Of a stretch of DNA of 29,529 nucleotides, positions 1-8,096 are shown piece after piece (the stretch's first letter is position 1; every line of letters starts with the position of its first letter). The DNA is from Parafannyhessea sp902761955 (lineage in GTDB: Bacteria > Actinomycetota > Coriobacteriia > Coriobacteriales > Atopobiaceae): NCBI GenBank assembly GCA_902761955.1, contig CACWMM010000020.1, forward strand, positions 1 to 29,529. The letters are read 5' to 3'. Below the pieces are notes generated by a model. It was not told the DNA's origin, did no database searches, and was given only the letters and a program-made list of their open reading frames with translations. The position numbers and the translations under genes were made by a program.

Positions 1-149
1 GACGGCCCGATGAGGGCCGTGACGGTTCCGCTCTCGAACGAGAGGCTCGTCTCGTTCAGGGCGCGCTTGCCCGAGTAGTCGACCGTGACGTCGTGCGTGC
101 GGAGCACGGGGTCGACGGGCTTTGCCTGGGTGGGCGTTACGTCGGTCAT
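1..149 (-). CDS. pstB: Phosphate ABC transporter ATP-binding protein PstB, N-terminal part only
   Basis: The reverse strand encodes 49 residues starting MTDVTPTQAKPVDPVL and running to TVTALIGP, where the window ends just before the expected Walker A loop (GPSGCGKS in the family). The segment RTHDVTVDYSGKRALNE matches the first beta strands of PstB nucleotide-binding domains. PstB is the cytoplasmic ATPase that energises phosphate import through PstC/PstA. Its ATG (147-149) overlaps the pstA stop codon (146-148) in an ATGA arrangement, so translation is likely coupled. The assignment rests mainly on operon position after pstS, pstC and pstA; the catalytic motifs lie outside the window. Confidence 0.9.
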   Translation of the reverse strand, partial: MTDVTPTQAKPVDPVLRTHDVTVDYSGKRALNETSLSFESGTVTALIGP

Positions 150-1126
150 TCTGCCGTCAGCCTCCTTTCGAGCGCACGGCCCGCGATGCGGGCGATGATG
201 TTGAACGCGAGGATGCAGACCATGAGGACCGCGGCGGTGCCTGCAGAGACAGCTGTGAGATCAGGGACGACACCCTCGGAGTTGATCTTCCAGATGTGGA
301 CGGCAAGGGTCTCTGCCGGACGGAAGACGTTCAGTGGGTTGGAGAGACTCGTGATGGGAGCCGCCCAGCTGAGTGCCGGAGCGGACTGGCCCGCCGTGTA
401 GATGAGGGCTGCTGCCTCGCCGAACACACGGCCGGCAGACAGGATGACGCCCGTCACGATGGCGGGCATGGCCGCCGGCACCAGCACGTGGACCGTTGCC
501 TCCCAGCGCGTGAGCCCAAGCGCGAGCGCGGCGTCGCGCTGGTCGCGCGGGACTGCCTCGAGCGCCTGTTGGATGACACGGACGAGGATGGGGATGTTGA
601 ACATCGTAAGCGCAAGGGCACCGGAGAGGATGGAGAAGCCCCAGTGGAACGTGAGCACGAACGTCAGCATGCCGAACAGGCCGACGACGATGGACGGCAG
701 GCTCGACAGGGTCTCGATCGCGGTCTTGGCGACGTTGGTGACGGGGCCCTGCGGCGCGTACTGGGTGAGGAAGATCGCCGCGCCGAGCGAGATGGGAATC
801 GAGATGAGCAGCGTGAGGATGAGCAGGTAGAACGAGTTGAAGAGCTCGGGGCCGATGCCGCCGCCGGCCTTGAACTGCTCCGGCTTCTTCGTGAGGAAGC
901 CGGGGTCGACGAGCTTGCCCGCACCGGACACGAGGATGTAGCCGATGATGGTGGCGAGTCCCGCGATGATGAGGGCGACTATGGCCGTGAGGATGACGGT
1001 CGCGGCCTTGTCCTGGACGCGGGCGCGCCTGACGGTGGCGGTGTAGTCGGCAGAGGGGGCCTTGGCCTGGCCCTCGGCCGCTGCGACGGGGGCGTTCTTC
1101 TCGCCCGTGGCGTCTTTGCTAGTCAT
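146..1126 (-). CDS. pstA: Phosphate ABC transporter permease PstA
   Basis: 326-residue inner-membrane permease. A hydrophilic N-terminal tail of about 40 residues (Ala/Lys rich) precedes a first membrane helix near residues 42-68 (VILTAIVALIIAGLATIIGYILV). Further helices follow, and the binding-protein-dependent permease EAA-type loop lies around DAALALGLTRWEATVHVLVPAAMPAIVTG, the site that docks on PstB. With PstC it forms the phosphate channel. The ATG at 1124-1126 lies inside the end of pstC (8-nt overlap) and its stop overlaps the pstB start, so pstCAB are translationally coupled. The GGAAGG-rich stretch inside pstC upstream of the ATG is a plausible ribosome binding site. It is called PstA rather than PstC by its order and its short periplasmic loop. 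Confidence 0.95.
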   Translation of the reverse strand: MTSKDATGEKNAPVAAAEGQAKAPSADYTATVRRARVQDKAATVILTAIVALIIAGLATIIGYILVSGAGKLVDPGFLTKKPEQFKAGGGIGPELFNSFYLLILTLLISIPISLGAAIFLTQYAPQGPVTNVAKTAIETLSSLPSIVVGLFGMLTFVLTFHWGFSILSGALALTMFNIPILVRVIQQALEAVPRDQRDAALALGLTRWEATVHVLVPAAMPAIVTGVILSAGRVFGEAAALIYTAGQSAPALSWAAPITSLSNPLNVFRPAETLAVHIWKINSEGVVPDLTAVSAGTAAVLMVCILAFNIIARIAGRALERRLTAE

Positions 1127-2054
1127 GCTTTGCGCCCCCCTTCCTTCCGATGAGGTGGACGATGAGGATGAAGACGAGGGACATCGCCAGGAGCACCATG
1201 GCGAGCGCCCAGAGCACGTCGTTTGCGACGGTGCCCATGGCCTCGTTGCCCATGCCCATGGTAAGGACGGACGTGAGCGTGGAGGCGGGCGTGAACAGGC
1301 CGGCCGGCATCTGCGGTGCGTTGCCGATGATCATCTGGACGGCGAGCGCCTCGCCGAACGCGCGGCTCATGCCCATGATGACCGCGGTCATAATGTCGGG
1401 AAGCGCCGACGGCAGCACGACGCCCACGACGGTCTGCCACCGCGTGCAGCCCAGGCCGTACGAGCCGTCGCGATACGCATTGGGAACGGCGGCGAGGGCA
1501 TCGGTCGAGAGCGACGTAATCGTCGGTAGGATCATGACGGCGAGCACGATCGAGGCGGAGAGGATGCCGTAGCCCGTGCCGCCGACGAGGCCGCGCATCC
1601 ACGGGACGACGACGCCGAGGCCGACGAGGCCGAACACGACGGACGGGATGCCGACGAGAACCTCCGTCAGCGGCCTGAAGACGCGGCTGCCGAAGCCGGG
1701 GGCGACCTCGACCACGAAGATGGAGGCGCCGAGCGCGAACGGAAGCGCGAGCAGGCACGAGAGCAGCGTGACCGAGAAGGACCCGACGATCATGGGCAGT
1801 GCGCCCACGAGCGGGACCCCGTCGGCACCGTTCTGGTGCGGGTTCCACGTTGTGCCGGCGAAGAAGGACCCCAGCGGGATTCCGTCCTTCGCGAAGGTAG
1901 AGATGCCCCTCGAGCACACCATGAAGATGAGCGTCAGCACCAAGACGACGACAAGCATGACGCAGAGGCCAGTGAGAATCTGGCCCCTGCGCTCGATCCG
2001 TCGCTTGGGAGAGACGCCAACCACCTCTGAGGATGGCCTGGACTGTGATGACAC
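1119..2054 (-). CDS. pstC: Phosphate ABC transporter permease PstC
   Basis: 311-residue permease. A Ser/Arg-rich cytoplasmic start is followed by a membrane helix (GLCVMLVVVLVLTLIFMVC, about residues 30-48). A periplasmic loop with GTTWNPHQNGADG, typical of PstC (TxWxP), follows, then the remaining helices and the docking loop DGSYGLGCTRWQTVVGVVLPSALPDI. It pairs with PstA to import phosphate delivered by PstS. The start codon is GTG at 2052-2054, preceded by AAGGGAGAAGATT, a good ribosome binding site at normal spacing. It lies 46 bp downstream of pstS and overlaps pstA by 8 nt. No terminator-like hairpin is evident between pstS and pstC. Confidence 0.95.
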   Translation of the reverse strand: MSSQSRPSSEVVGVSPKRRIERRGQILTGLCVMLVVVLVLTLIFMVCSRGISTFAKDGIPLGSFFAGTTWNPHQNGADGVPLVGALPMIVGSFSVTLLSCLLALPFALGASIFVVEVAPGFGSRVFRPLTEVLVGIPSVVFGLVGLGVVVPWMRGLVGGTGYGILSASIVLAVMILPTITSLSTDALAAVPNAYRDGSYGLGCTRWQTVVGVVLPSALPDIMTAVIMGMSRAFGEALAVQMIIGNAPQMPAGLFTPASTLTSVLTMGMGNEAMGTVANDVLWALAMVLLAMSLVFILIVHLIGRKGGAKHD

Positions 2055-2100
2055 AATCTTCTCCCTTGACTAGTGCCTTGTTAGGCGGGACGCGCGAACC

Positions 2101-3045
2101 CTAGAGCTTCGTGACGTTGCCCTCGGCGTCGCGCTCCACCTTCATGCCCTTGGTCGAGATGTAGCCCGTCTTCTTGACGAGGCTGCCCTGGACGTCGTCG
2201 GAGAGCATGTACTTGATGAAGTCGGCCGTCGCGGCATCCGGCTTCGCGGCGGTGTACATGTGCTCGTAGGCCCAGATGGTCCAGTCGTTGGTCTCGACGT
2301 TCTTGTCCTTGGGCTCAACGCCACCGACCTTGAGCGCCTTCACGTCGTCGCTGAAGTAGGAGAACGCGAGGTAGCTGATGGAGTTGGGCGTCTGCGCAAC
2401 CATCTTGACGACGGTGCCCGAGGAGTCCTGCTCCTGCGGCTTGAAGTCCTCGGGGACCTTGCCGCCGTCGAGGACGGCGTTCTCGAACGTGGCACGGGTG
2501 CCGGAGCCGGCGGCACGGTTAATCACGACGATATCCTTGTCGTCGCCGCCGACCTCCTTCCAGTTGGTCACCTTGCCGGTGAAGATGCCCTTGAGCTGGT
2601 CGATGGTGAGGTCGTCGACCTTGACGTCCGGGTGCACGACGGGGCCCATGCCCACGACGACGACCTTGTTGTCCTTCAGCTTCTTGGCGTCGTCCTTGTT
2701 CTCGAGCTTCTCCTCCGCGAACACGTCGGAGTCGCCGATCTGCACGGCGCCCTGGGCGATCTGCGTGATGCCCTGGCCGGAGCCGCCGCCCTGGACGGTG
2801 ATCTGCACGCCGGGGTTGTCGTTCATGTACTGCTCCGCAGCAGCCTCGACCAGGGGCTGGAGAGCGGTGGAGCCGACGGCCGTGATGTTGCCAGAGACCT
2901 CCTTGCTGGAGGACGAGCCCGACTTGGATGCGTCGGAACCGGAGTCGGAGCTTCCGCCGCAAGCCGCAAGGCCCAGACCGAGGGTCGCGGCGAGGGATGC
3001 GCCAGAGATGGTGACGAACTTGCGACGAGACATGCTGTGAGACAT
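2101..3045 (-). CDS. pstS: Phosphate-binding lipoprotein PstS
   Basis: 314 residues. The N-terminus carries a twin-arginine signal (SRRKFV) followed by a hydrophobic stretch and the lipobox LAAC at about residues 26-29, so the protein is probably exported by Tat and anchored as a lipoprotein. A Ser/Gly/Asp linker follows, then the substrate-binding domain with GSTALQPLVEAAA, QGGGSGQGI and INRAAGSGTRATFENAVL, the classic phosphate-contacting loops of PstS. It captures phosphate outside the membrane for PstCAB. The ATG at 3043-3045 is preceded by GGAAGGAAGCAT; an alternative ATG 12 nt downstream would still keep the RR motif. It is the first gene of the pst operon and divergent from marR. Confidence 0.96.
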   Translation of the reverse strand: MSHSMSRRKFVTISGASLAATLGLGLAACGGSSDSGSDASKSGSSSSKEVSGNITAVGSTALQPLVEAAAEQYMNDNPGVQITVQGGGSGQGITQIAQGAVQIGDSDVFAEEKLENKDDAKKLKDNKVVVVGMGPVVHPDVKVDDLTIDQLKGIFTGKVTNWKEVGGDDKDIVVINRAAGSGTRATFENAVLDGGKVPEDFKPQEQDSSGTVVKMVAQTPNSISYLAFSYFSDDVKALKVGGVEPKDKNVETNDWTIWAYEHMYTAAKPDAATADFIKYMLSDDVQGSLVKKTGYISTKGMKVERDAEGNVTKL

Positions 3046-3199
3046 ATGCTTCCTTCCGCCTTGCCTTGAGCCGAGGCGGCGGAGTTGTGGCCGCTTGGCT
3101 CGCTTCGACTTGGATGCTATGCCCCTCCGGACGCTCCAAAGGCATCATCAGCCCTCACTTACCAGGCCGTGACTGGCCTTTACAATTGCCTTACATAGC

Positions 3200-3226
3200 G
3201 TAAGTTGTTTGTAAGGTCGCAGGTAA
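3200..3226 (-). promoter_or_regulatory. Candidate PhoP/Pho-type box upstream of pstS
   Basis: On the minus strand TTAC occurs three times in phase, complementary to GTAA at 3200-3203, 3211-3214 and 3223-3226, with 11- and 12-bp periods. A fourth GTAA lies at 3242-3245. Direct repeats of a TTAC-like hexamer at an 11-bp period are the known layout of Pho regulon boxes in both E. coli and Bacillus. The site is about 155 bp upstream of the pstS start. The regulator is inferred; no clear -10 box could be fixed. Confidence 0.4.
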
Positions 3227-3330
3227 CATTGGTTTACTCCAGTAAATAATGCAGCCATTTGCCACAGTATCGGCCCGCATGGCGTCTGCGTGCCTAAATG
3301 TGAAGGTACCTTGCGAATCTCCAAAGTGCA

Positions 3331-3359
3331 TTGACCCCCATTTGCTAGGCACCTAGCAT
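3331..3359 (+). promoter_or_regulatory. marR-ABC promoter with overlapping MarR-type operator palindrome
   Basis: TTGACC (3331-3336) and TAGCAT (3354-3359) are separated by 17 bp, a good sigma-70/SigA-type promoter. The perfect inverted repeat TGCTAGG-CA-CCTAGCA (3343-3358) covers the spacer and most of the -10 box. MarR proteins bind palindromes of this size and commonly repress their own operon by covering the promoter, so autorepression is the simplest reading. The transcription start would be near 3366, leaving a leader of about 30 nt before the marR GTG. Confidence 0.6.
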
Positions 3360-3394
3360 TCTTGCGTCCAACGGAACGAAGAATGGGAGGTACC

Positions 3395-3895
3395 GTGACA
3401 GAATGGGACGCTAATCCCAACCCCCAGCCCCGCGACCGCGCATCGACGCCAGAGGACGAGGTCCTGCACGACATGGGATTCTTCGGGCACTTCCTCTACT
3501 GGCACGCGGGCGGACGCGGCGGCAAGAACGTCATTCTGGGGCGCCTGCTGGAGCATGACGGGCGTCTGTCCCAGCGCGAGCTGCTCGAGCGCTCGCACAT
3601 CTCGTCGGCGGCGCTGTCGGAGGTGCTGTCGAAGCTCGAGGCGGAGGGCCTCATAACGCGCACGCGCTCCGAGGCCGACCGCAGGCAGCTCGACATCGTC
3701 CTCACGGACGAGGGCGCGCAAACGGCACGACAGATGCTCGCCCGCAAGGAGGCGTTCGAGAAGGATAGCCTCTCCGTCCTGACGGAGGACGAGAAGCACG
3801 AGCTCCGAGAGCTGCTCAAGCGCGTGCGGGTCCATTGGGAAAGACAAGGCTACGTCGGAGGGGAGACCTCATGCCGAAACAGCAGCAAGGCCTGA
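3395..3895 (+). CDS. MarR-family winged-helix transcriptional regulator
   Basis: 166 residues from the GTG at 3395. The winged helix is visible: the recognition region QRELLERSHISSAALSEVLS, then LEAEGLITRTRSEADRRQLDIVLT, where the D-R dipeptide in the wing (EADRRQ) is the MarR hallmark. A C-terminal dimerisation helix (LTEDEKHELRELLKRV) follows. GGGAGG at 3385-3390 sits 4 nt before the GTG. An in-frame ATG at 3383 is an alternative start, and a TTG at 3362 would precede the predicted transcript start. It overlaps the next gene by 25 nt (ATG at 3871), so it is operonic with the ABC exporter and is inferred to control it in response to a small molecule or drug. The ligand is unknown. Confidence 0.9.
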   Translation: MTEWDANPNPQPRDRASTPEDEVLHDMGFFGHFLYWHAGGRGGKNVILGRLLEHDGRLSQRELLERSHISSAALSEVLSKLEAEGLITRTRSEADRRQLDIVLTDEGAQTARQMLARKEAFEKDSLSVLTEDEKHELRELLKRVRVHWERQGYVGGETSCRNSSKA

Positions 3896-5659
3896 CATAC
3901 GGCCAGATAGTAAAGACGCTCGGCGCCAGCCCCCCTCTTCGTCCTGGGAGAGGTCGTCATCGAGTGCCTCATCCCGTTCGAGACGGCCGGCCTTATTGAC
4001 AAGATCTCGCTCGGCGGCGGCTTTGGAGACATCGCCCCCTACGCCGTCACGCTCGTGCTCATGGCACTCGTCTCGCTCTTCTGCGGCACCATGGCGGGCA
4101 TCACCTGCGCCAAGGCCTCCACCGGCTTCGCGCGCAACCTGCGCCACGACGTGTTCGCGCAGATCCAGCGCTTCTCGTTCAGCAACATCGACCACTTCAG
4201 CACCAGCTCGCTCGTCACCAGGCTCACGACGGACGTCAACAACGTCCAGCAGGCGTACATGATGCTGCTCCGCCTCGTCGTGCGCGCCCCGCTCATGATT
4301 GCGTTCTCCATCGTGATGGCGTTCGTCACCGGCGGCCCCATGGCCGCGGTGTTCGTGGTCGTCTCCGTCCTTCTCGGCTTCGCCGTGTTCAAGATCTCCC
4401 TCACGGTCATGCCCATCTTCAAGCGCATCTTCAAGAAGTACGACCGCCTGAACGACTCCGTCGAGGAGAACGTCTCCGGCATCCGCGTCGTGAAGTCCTT
4501 CGTCCGCGAGGAGCACGAGAAGCGCAAGTTCAACGCCGCCTCCGGCGAGCTCTACCACGACTTCGTGCACGTCGAGCGCATCCTCGCGTGGATGTCCCCG
4601 CTCATGACGCTCGCAATCGACCTCATCTACCTCTTCGTCGTCTACTTCGGCTCGTACACCATCGTCAGCTCGAAGGCCCATCTCATGGGCGTCGGCCAGA
4701 TGTCCGCGCTCATCACCTACGGCTTCAGCATGCTCATGAGCCTCATGATGCTGTCCATGGTCTTCGTGATGGTCACCATGGCCGAGGAGGGCGCACGCCG
4801 CCTCTGCGAGGTCCTCGTCGAGAAGAGCGACATCACCAACCCGCAGGATCCCCTGCTCTCGGTGCCCGACGGCTCGGTCGACTTCGACCACGTCAGCTTC
4901 GAGTACTCCAAGAAGGCCGAGCGCATGGCCCTCAAGGACATCGACCTCCACATCAAAAGCGGCGAGACGATCGGCATCCTCGGCGGCACAGGCTCCTCCA
5001 AGTCCACGCTTATCCAGCTCATCAGCCGCCTGTACGATGCCACGACGGGCACGGTCAGCGTCGGCGGGCACGACGTGCGCGAATACGACCTCGACACCCT
5101 GCGCAACCAGGTGGCCGTCGTCCTGCAGCGCAACGTGCTCTTCTCGGGCACCATCAAGGGCAACCTGCGCTGGGGCAACCAGAACGCCACGGACGAGGAG
5201 CTCGTGGAGGCATGCAGGCTCGCCCAGGCGGACGAGTTCATCCAGCGCCTCCCCCAGAAGTACGACACGTACATCGAGCAGGGCGGCACCAATGTCTCCG
5301 GCGGCCAGAAGCAGCGCCTGTGCATCGCACGCGCCCTCCTCAAGAAGCCGAAGGTCCTCATCCTGGACGACTCCACCTCCGCGGTCGACACCAAGACCGA
5401 CAAGCTCATCCAGCAGGGATTCCGCAGCTACATCCCCGAGACCACCAAGATCATCATCGCCCAGCGCACCAGCTCCATCGAGTCGTGCGATCGCATTATC
5501 GTCATGCGCGACGGCCAGATAGACGCCATCGGCACCCACGACGAACTCCTGCGCACCAACGCCATCTACCGCGAGACGTACACGACGCAGAACAAGCAGT
5601 CCCACGACGTGAAGATGAGCCAGATGGACGAGGGCCAGAAGGAGGCAGACCATGAGTAG
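3871..5659 (+). CDS. Heterodimeric ABC exporter, subunit with degenerate ATPase site; reading frame broken at a C6 tract
   Basis: A strong GGAGGGGAG site precedes the ATG at 3871 (MPKQQQGLTYGQIVKTLGAS). This frame stops at 3997-3999. Removing one C from the C6 run at 3930-3935 joins it to the long downstream frame (SPLFVLGEVVIECLIPFETAGLID...), giving 595 residues, the normal size of an ABC half-exporter. Six-helix membrane domain, then nucleotide-binding domain: Walker A GGTGSSKST (Lys about 377), signature VSGGQ, Walker B LILDD with Asp about 500 in place of the catalytic Glu, and Gln about 531 (IAQR) in place of the H-loop His. These substitutions mark the degenerate-site partner of TM287/288- or LmrCD-type heterodimers. 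It overlaps its partner gene by 8 nt. The frameshift may be a sequencing/assembly slip, a phase-variable tract or a true lesion. Without correction, translation would have to start internally near 4049-4055, where no ribosome site is seen. Confidence 0.85.
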
Positions 5660-7631
5660 CGACACCAAGACTCGCGAGAAGAACGAGGCCGCGCACCCCG
5701 AGCAGCAGTCCCGGCAGGCAAGCACGCCCGCCTCGGAGCACCGCGGCTCCCAGCGGCCCGGCGCCACGTTCAAGCGCGTCCTGCACACCGTGTTCCACTA
5801 CTACCCCGCGCACGCGACGGTCATGGTCGTCTGCATCATCGCGTCGTCCGTACTCGCGTCCGTGCCGTCCATCTTCCTGCAGCAGGCGATCGACATCGTG
5901 CAGCACGCGTTCCCCACGGGAGACTGGGCCGGCGCCGCGCCTAAGATCGGCCAGGTCGCCGCAGGCCTCATAACGTGCTACGTCGTCGCGCTCGCCGCGA
6001 ACATCACCTACACGCAGCTTGGCGCCATCGTGTGCCAGGGCACGCTCATGCACGTGCGCAACGAGATGTTCGACCACATGGAGGGCCTGCCCATCCGCTA
6101 CTTCGACACCAACAAGCACGGCGACATCATGAGCCACTACACCAACGACGTCGACACGCTGCGCCAGCTCATCGGCCAGTCGCTGCCCAACCTGCTCACG
6201 ATGCTCTTCGCCATGGTCTCCGTCCTCGCCATCATGCTGTGGTACTCCATCCCGCTGTCCGCCGTCGTGCTCGCCATGGTCGCGTGCATGGTGTACGCCA
6301 CCCGCGTCCTGGGCGGCAAGAGCGCCCACTACTTCCTCGACCAACAGATCCAGCTCGCGAAGACCGAGGGATTTGCCGAGGAGGCCATGAACGGCGAGAA
6401 GGTCATCAAGGTCTTCACGCACGAGGACAAGACCATCGAGGAGTTCGACGCCGTGAACGACGCGCTCTACGAGGCGTCGCGCACCGCGAACACCTACGGC
6501 AACACCCTCATGCCCGTCCTCATGAACATGGGCAACCTCGCCTACGTCATCGTCGCGCTCTCGGGCGTCGCCTTCCTCACCTCCGGCTTCCCCAACCCCT
6601 CCATCAGCGGCATGGCCCTGTCCATCGCCGTCGTCGTGCCGTTCCTCAACATGACGAAGCGCTTCGCCGGCTCCATCGGCCAGGTGTCTCAGCAGATCAA
6701 CTTCGTGGTCATGGGCCTCGCCGGTGCGGAGCGGATCTTCTCGCTCATAGACGAGAAGCCCGAGGAGGACGAGGGCTACGTCACCCTCGTGAACGTGCGC
6801 AAGAACGCGGCCGGCGAGCTCGAGGAGTGCCAGGAGCGCACCGAGACCTGGGCGTGGAAGCACCCGCACCACGACGGAAGCGTCACGTACACGCCGCTCG
6901 CGGGCGACATCCGCCTCTCGCACGTCGACTTTGGCTACACGCCTGACCACACCGTCCTGCACGACATCTCGCTCTTCGCGAAGCCCGGCCAGAAGGTCGC
7001 GTTCGTCGGCGCGACGGGTGCCGGCAAGACCACCATCACGAACCTCATCAACCGCTTCTATGACATCGCCGACGGCAAGATCCGCTACGACGGCATCAAC
7101 ATCAACAAGATCCGCAAGGGCGACCTGCGCCGCTCCCTGGGCATCGTGCTGCAGGACGTGAACCTGTTCACCGGCACCGTCATGGACAACATCCGCTACG
7201 GGCGCCTGGGCGCCACGGACGAGGAGTGCATCGGCGCGGCAAAGCTCGCCGGCGCGGACAGCTTCATCCGTCGCCTTCCCGACGGCTACCAGACCATGCT
7301 CACCGACAACGCCACCCAGCTCTCGCAGGGCCAGCGCCAGCTGCTCTCCATCGCACGCGCGGCCGTCGCCGACCCCCCTGCCATGATCCTGGACGAGGCG
7401 ACCTCCTCCATCGACACCCGCACCGAGCAGATCGTCCAAAAGGGCATGGACGCCCTCATGTACGGACGTACCACGTTCGTGATCGCGCACAGGCTCTCCA
7501 CGGTGCGCAACTCCAACGTGATCATCGTGCTCGACCACGGCCGCATCATCGAGAAGGGCACCCACGACGAGCTGATCGCCCAGCACGGCACGTACTACCA
7601 GCTGTACACGGGAGCCTTCGAGCTGGAGTAG
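5652..7631 (+). CDS. Heterodimeric ABC exporter, subunit with canonical ATPase site
   Basis: 659 residues. A polar N-terminal tail of about 40 residues precedes the exporter membrane domain (helices from about residue 55). The nucleotide-binding domain has Walker A GATGAGKTT (Lys 459), signature LSQGQ, Walker B MILDEATSS with catalytic Glu 582, and the H-loop His 613 (IAHR), all intact, in contrast to the upstream partner. An insertion of about 45 residues rich in charged residues (roughly 375-420, VNVRKNAAGELEECQERTE) lies between the membrane and nucleotide-binding domains and accounts for the extra length. The ATG lies within the partner's stop (ATGAGTAG), so the two are made together. The likely role is efflux of drugs, lipids or peptides. 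The substrate cannot be read from the sequence; the MarR gene upstream suggests xenobiotic response. Confidence 0.93.
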   Translation: MSSDTKTREKNEAAHPEQQSRQASTPASEHRGSQRPGATFKRVLHTVFHYYPAHATVMVVCIIASSVLASVPSIFLQQAIDIVQHAFPTGDWAGAAPKIGQVAAGLITCYVVALAANITYTQLGAIVCQGTLMHVRNEMFDHMEGLPIRYFDTNKHGDIMSHYTNDVDTLRQLIGQSLPNLLTMLFAMVSVLAIMLWYSIPLSAVVLAMVACMVYATRVLGGKSAHYFLDQQIQLAKTEGFAEEAMNGEKVIKVFTHEDKTIEEFDAVNDALYEASRTANTYGNTLMPVLMNMGNLAYVIVALSGVAFLTSGFPNPSISGMALSIAVVVPFLNMTKRFAGSIGQVSQQINFVVMGLAGAERIFSLIDEKPEEDEGYVTLVNVRKNAAGELEECQERTETWAWKHPHHDGSVTYTPLAGDIRLSHVDFGYTPDHTVLHDISLFAKPGQKVAFVGATGAGKTTITNLINRFYDIADGKIRYDGININKIRKGDLRRSLGIVLQDVNLFTGTVMDNIRYGRLGATDEECIGAAKLAGADSFIRRLPDGYQTMLTDNATQLSQGQRQLLSIARAAVADPPAMILDEATSSIDTRTEQIVQKGMDALMYGRTTFVIAHRLSTVRNSNVIIVLDHGRIIEKGTHDELIAQHGTYYQLYTGAFELE

Positions 7632-7695
7632 GCGAAGGCGGCACATCCGTTCAGCAGGGACGCCCTCTGGCTCCCAGGCACAAGAACCTCTCACG

Positions 7696-7737
7696 GGGCA
7701 CGTCGCATCAATCGGTGCGGCGTGCCCTTCTCGTCTA
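7696..7737 (+). terminator. Rho-independent-like terminator after the ABC exporter operon
   Basis: GGGCACGTCGC (7696-7706) pairs with GCGGCGTGCCC (7717-7727) over 11 bp with one G-T pair and a 10-nt loop, followed by TTCTCGTCT. The T tract is weak, but position 65 bp after the stop supports termination. Confidence 0.6.
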
Positions 7738-8096
7738 CGCGAACGCGCCTCAACCCCGTCCCGCCGCCTTGCCTTGGTGAACGCTTCACGCAACCGTCAC
7801 AAAGCGCCCGCCAAGGCGAGAAGGGCGCGGCCCTCCCCTTGCAACCCCGGCATGCGGGAAGGCCTGCATAATGTGCCGTCCCAGGGGCTCCTTGAAACAT
7901 ATGATTGCTCTATAAGTGAATTTGTATTGCATGTGTTACGCATGTTTGAGACTGTTTACATCACATTCTAAGTATTACGAATCATCTACATAGATTAATC
8001 CTCGCTCAATCCGTCGCATTTGTGTGTTAGTCTTCCAAACCACTTGAAACACTAGGTTTTAGACCATTGTTTATGCGATTGTTGGAGGGGTCTGTC
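7738..8096 (+). other. Intergenic region and AT-rich leader upstream of argC
   Basis: No convincing gene is seen. A second hairpin, GCGCCC/GGGCGC (about 7804-7828), contains the 12-mer GGCGAGAAGGGC (7815-7826). From about 7890 to 8080 the sequence becomes markedly AT-rich compared with everything around it, as expected of a promoter/operator region. Within it, TGAATTTGTATTGCA (7917-7931) resembles one half of an ArgR box, and CATGTGTTACGCATG (7930-7944) is a near-palindrome. The ribosome site GGAGGGG (8084-8090) belongs to argC. I could not fix -35/-10 boxes with confidence. Confidence 0.4.

Noticed and set aside
122..1153. Plus-strand open frame of 343 codons opposite pstA
   Set aside because: Asp/Gly/Arg/Glu-rich shadow; pstA on the other strand has clear permease features and operon context.
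3930..3935. Programmed ribosomal frameshifting as the explanation of the C6 break
   Set aside because: No stimulatory hairpin or upstream Shine-Dalgarno-like element at the right spacing was seen; a homopolymer length change is simpler.
3869..5788. Minus-strand open frame of 639 codons opposite the ABC exporter
   Set aside because: It is a mirror of the exporter frame in GC-rich DNA; the product is low-complexity (Val/Leu/Asp/Glu/His-rich) with no domain, while the plus strand has all ABC motifs.
5502..7793. Minus-strand open frame of 763 codons
   Set aside because: Antisense shadow of the second ABC subunit, with biased composition and no recognisable motif.
7917..7931. A definite ArgR operator upstream of argC
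   Set aside because: Only one half-site matches; the second half deviates. Kept only as a weak hint in the leader description.
7774..7971. Small plus-strand frame of 65 codons in the argC upstream region
   Set aside because: No ribosome binding site, and its composition changes with the AT-rich island; reads as regulatory DNA rather than a gene.
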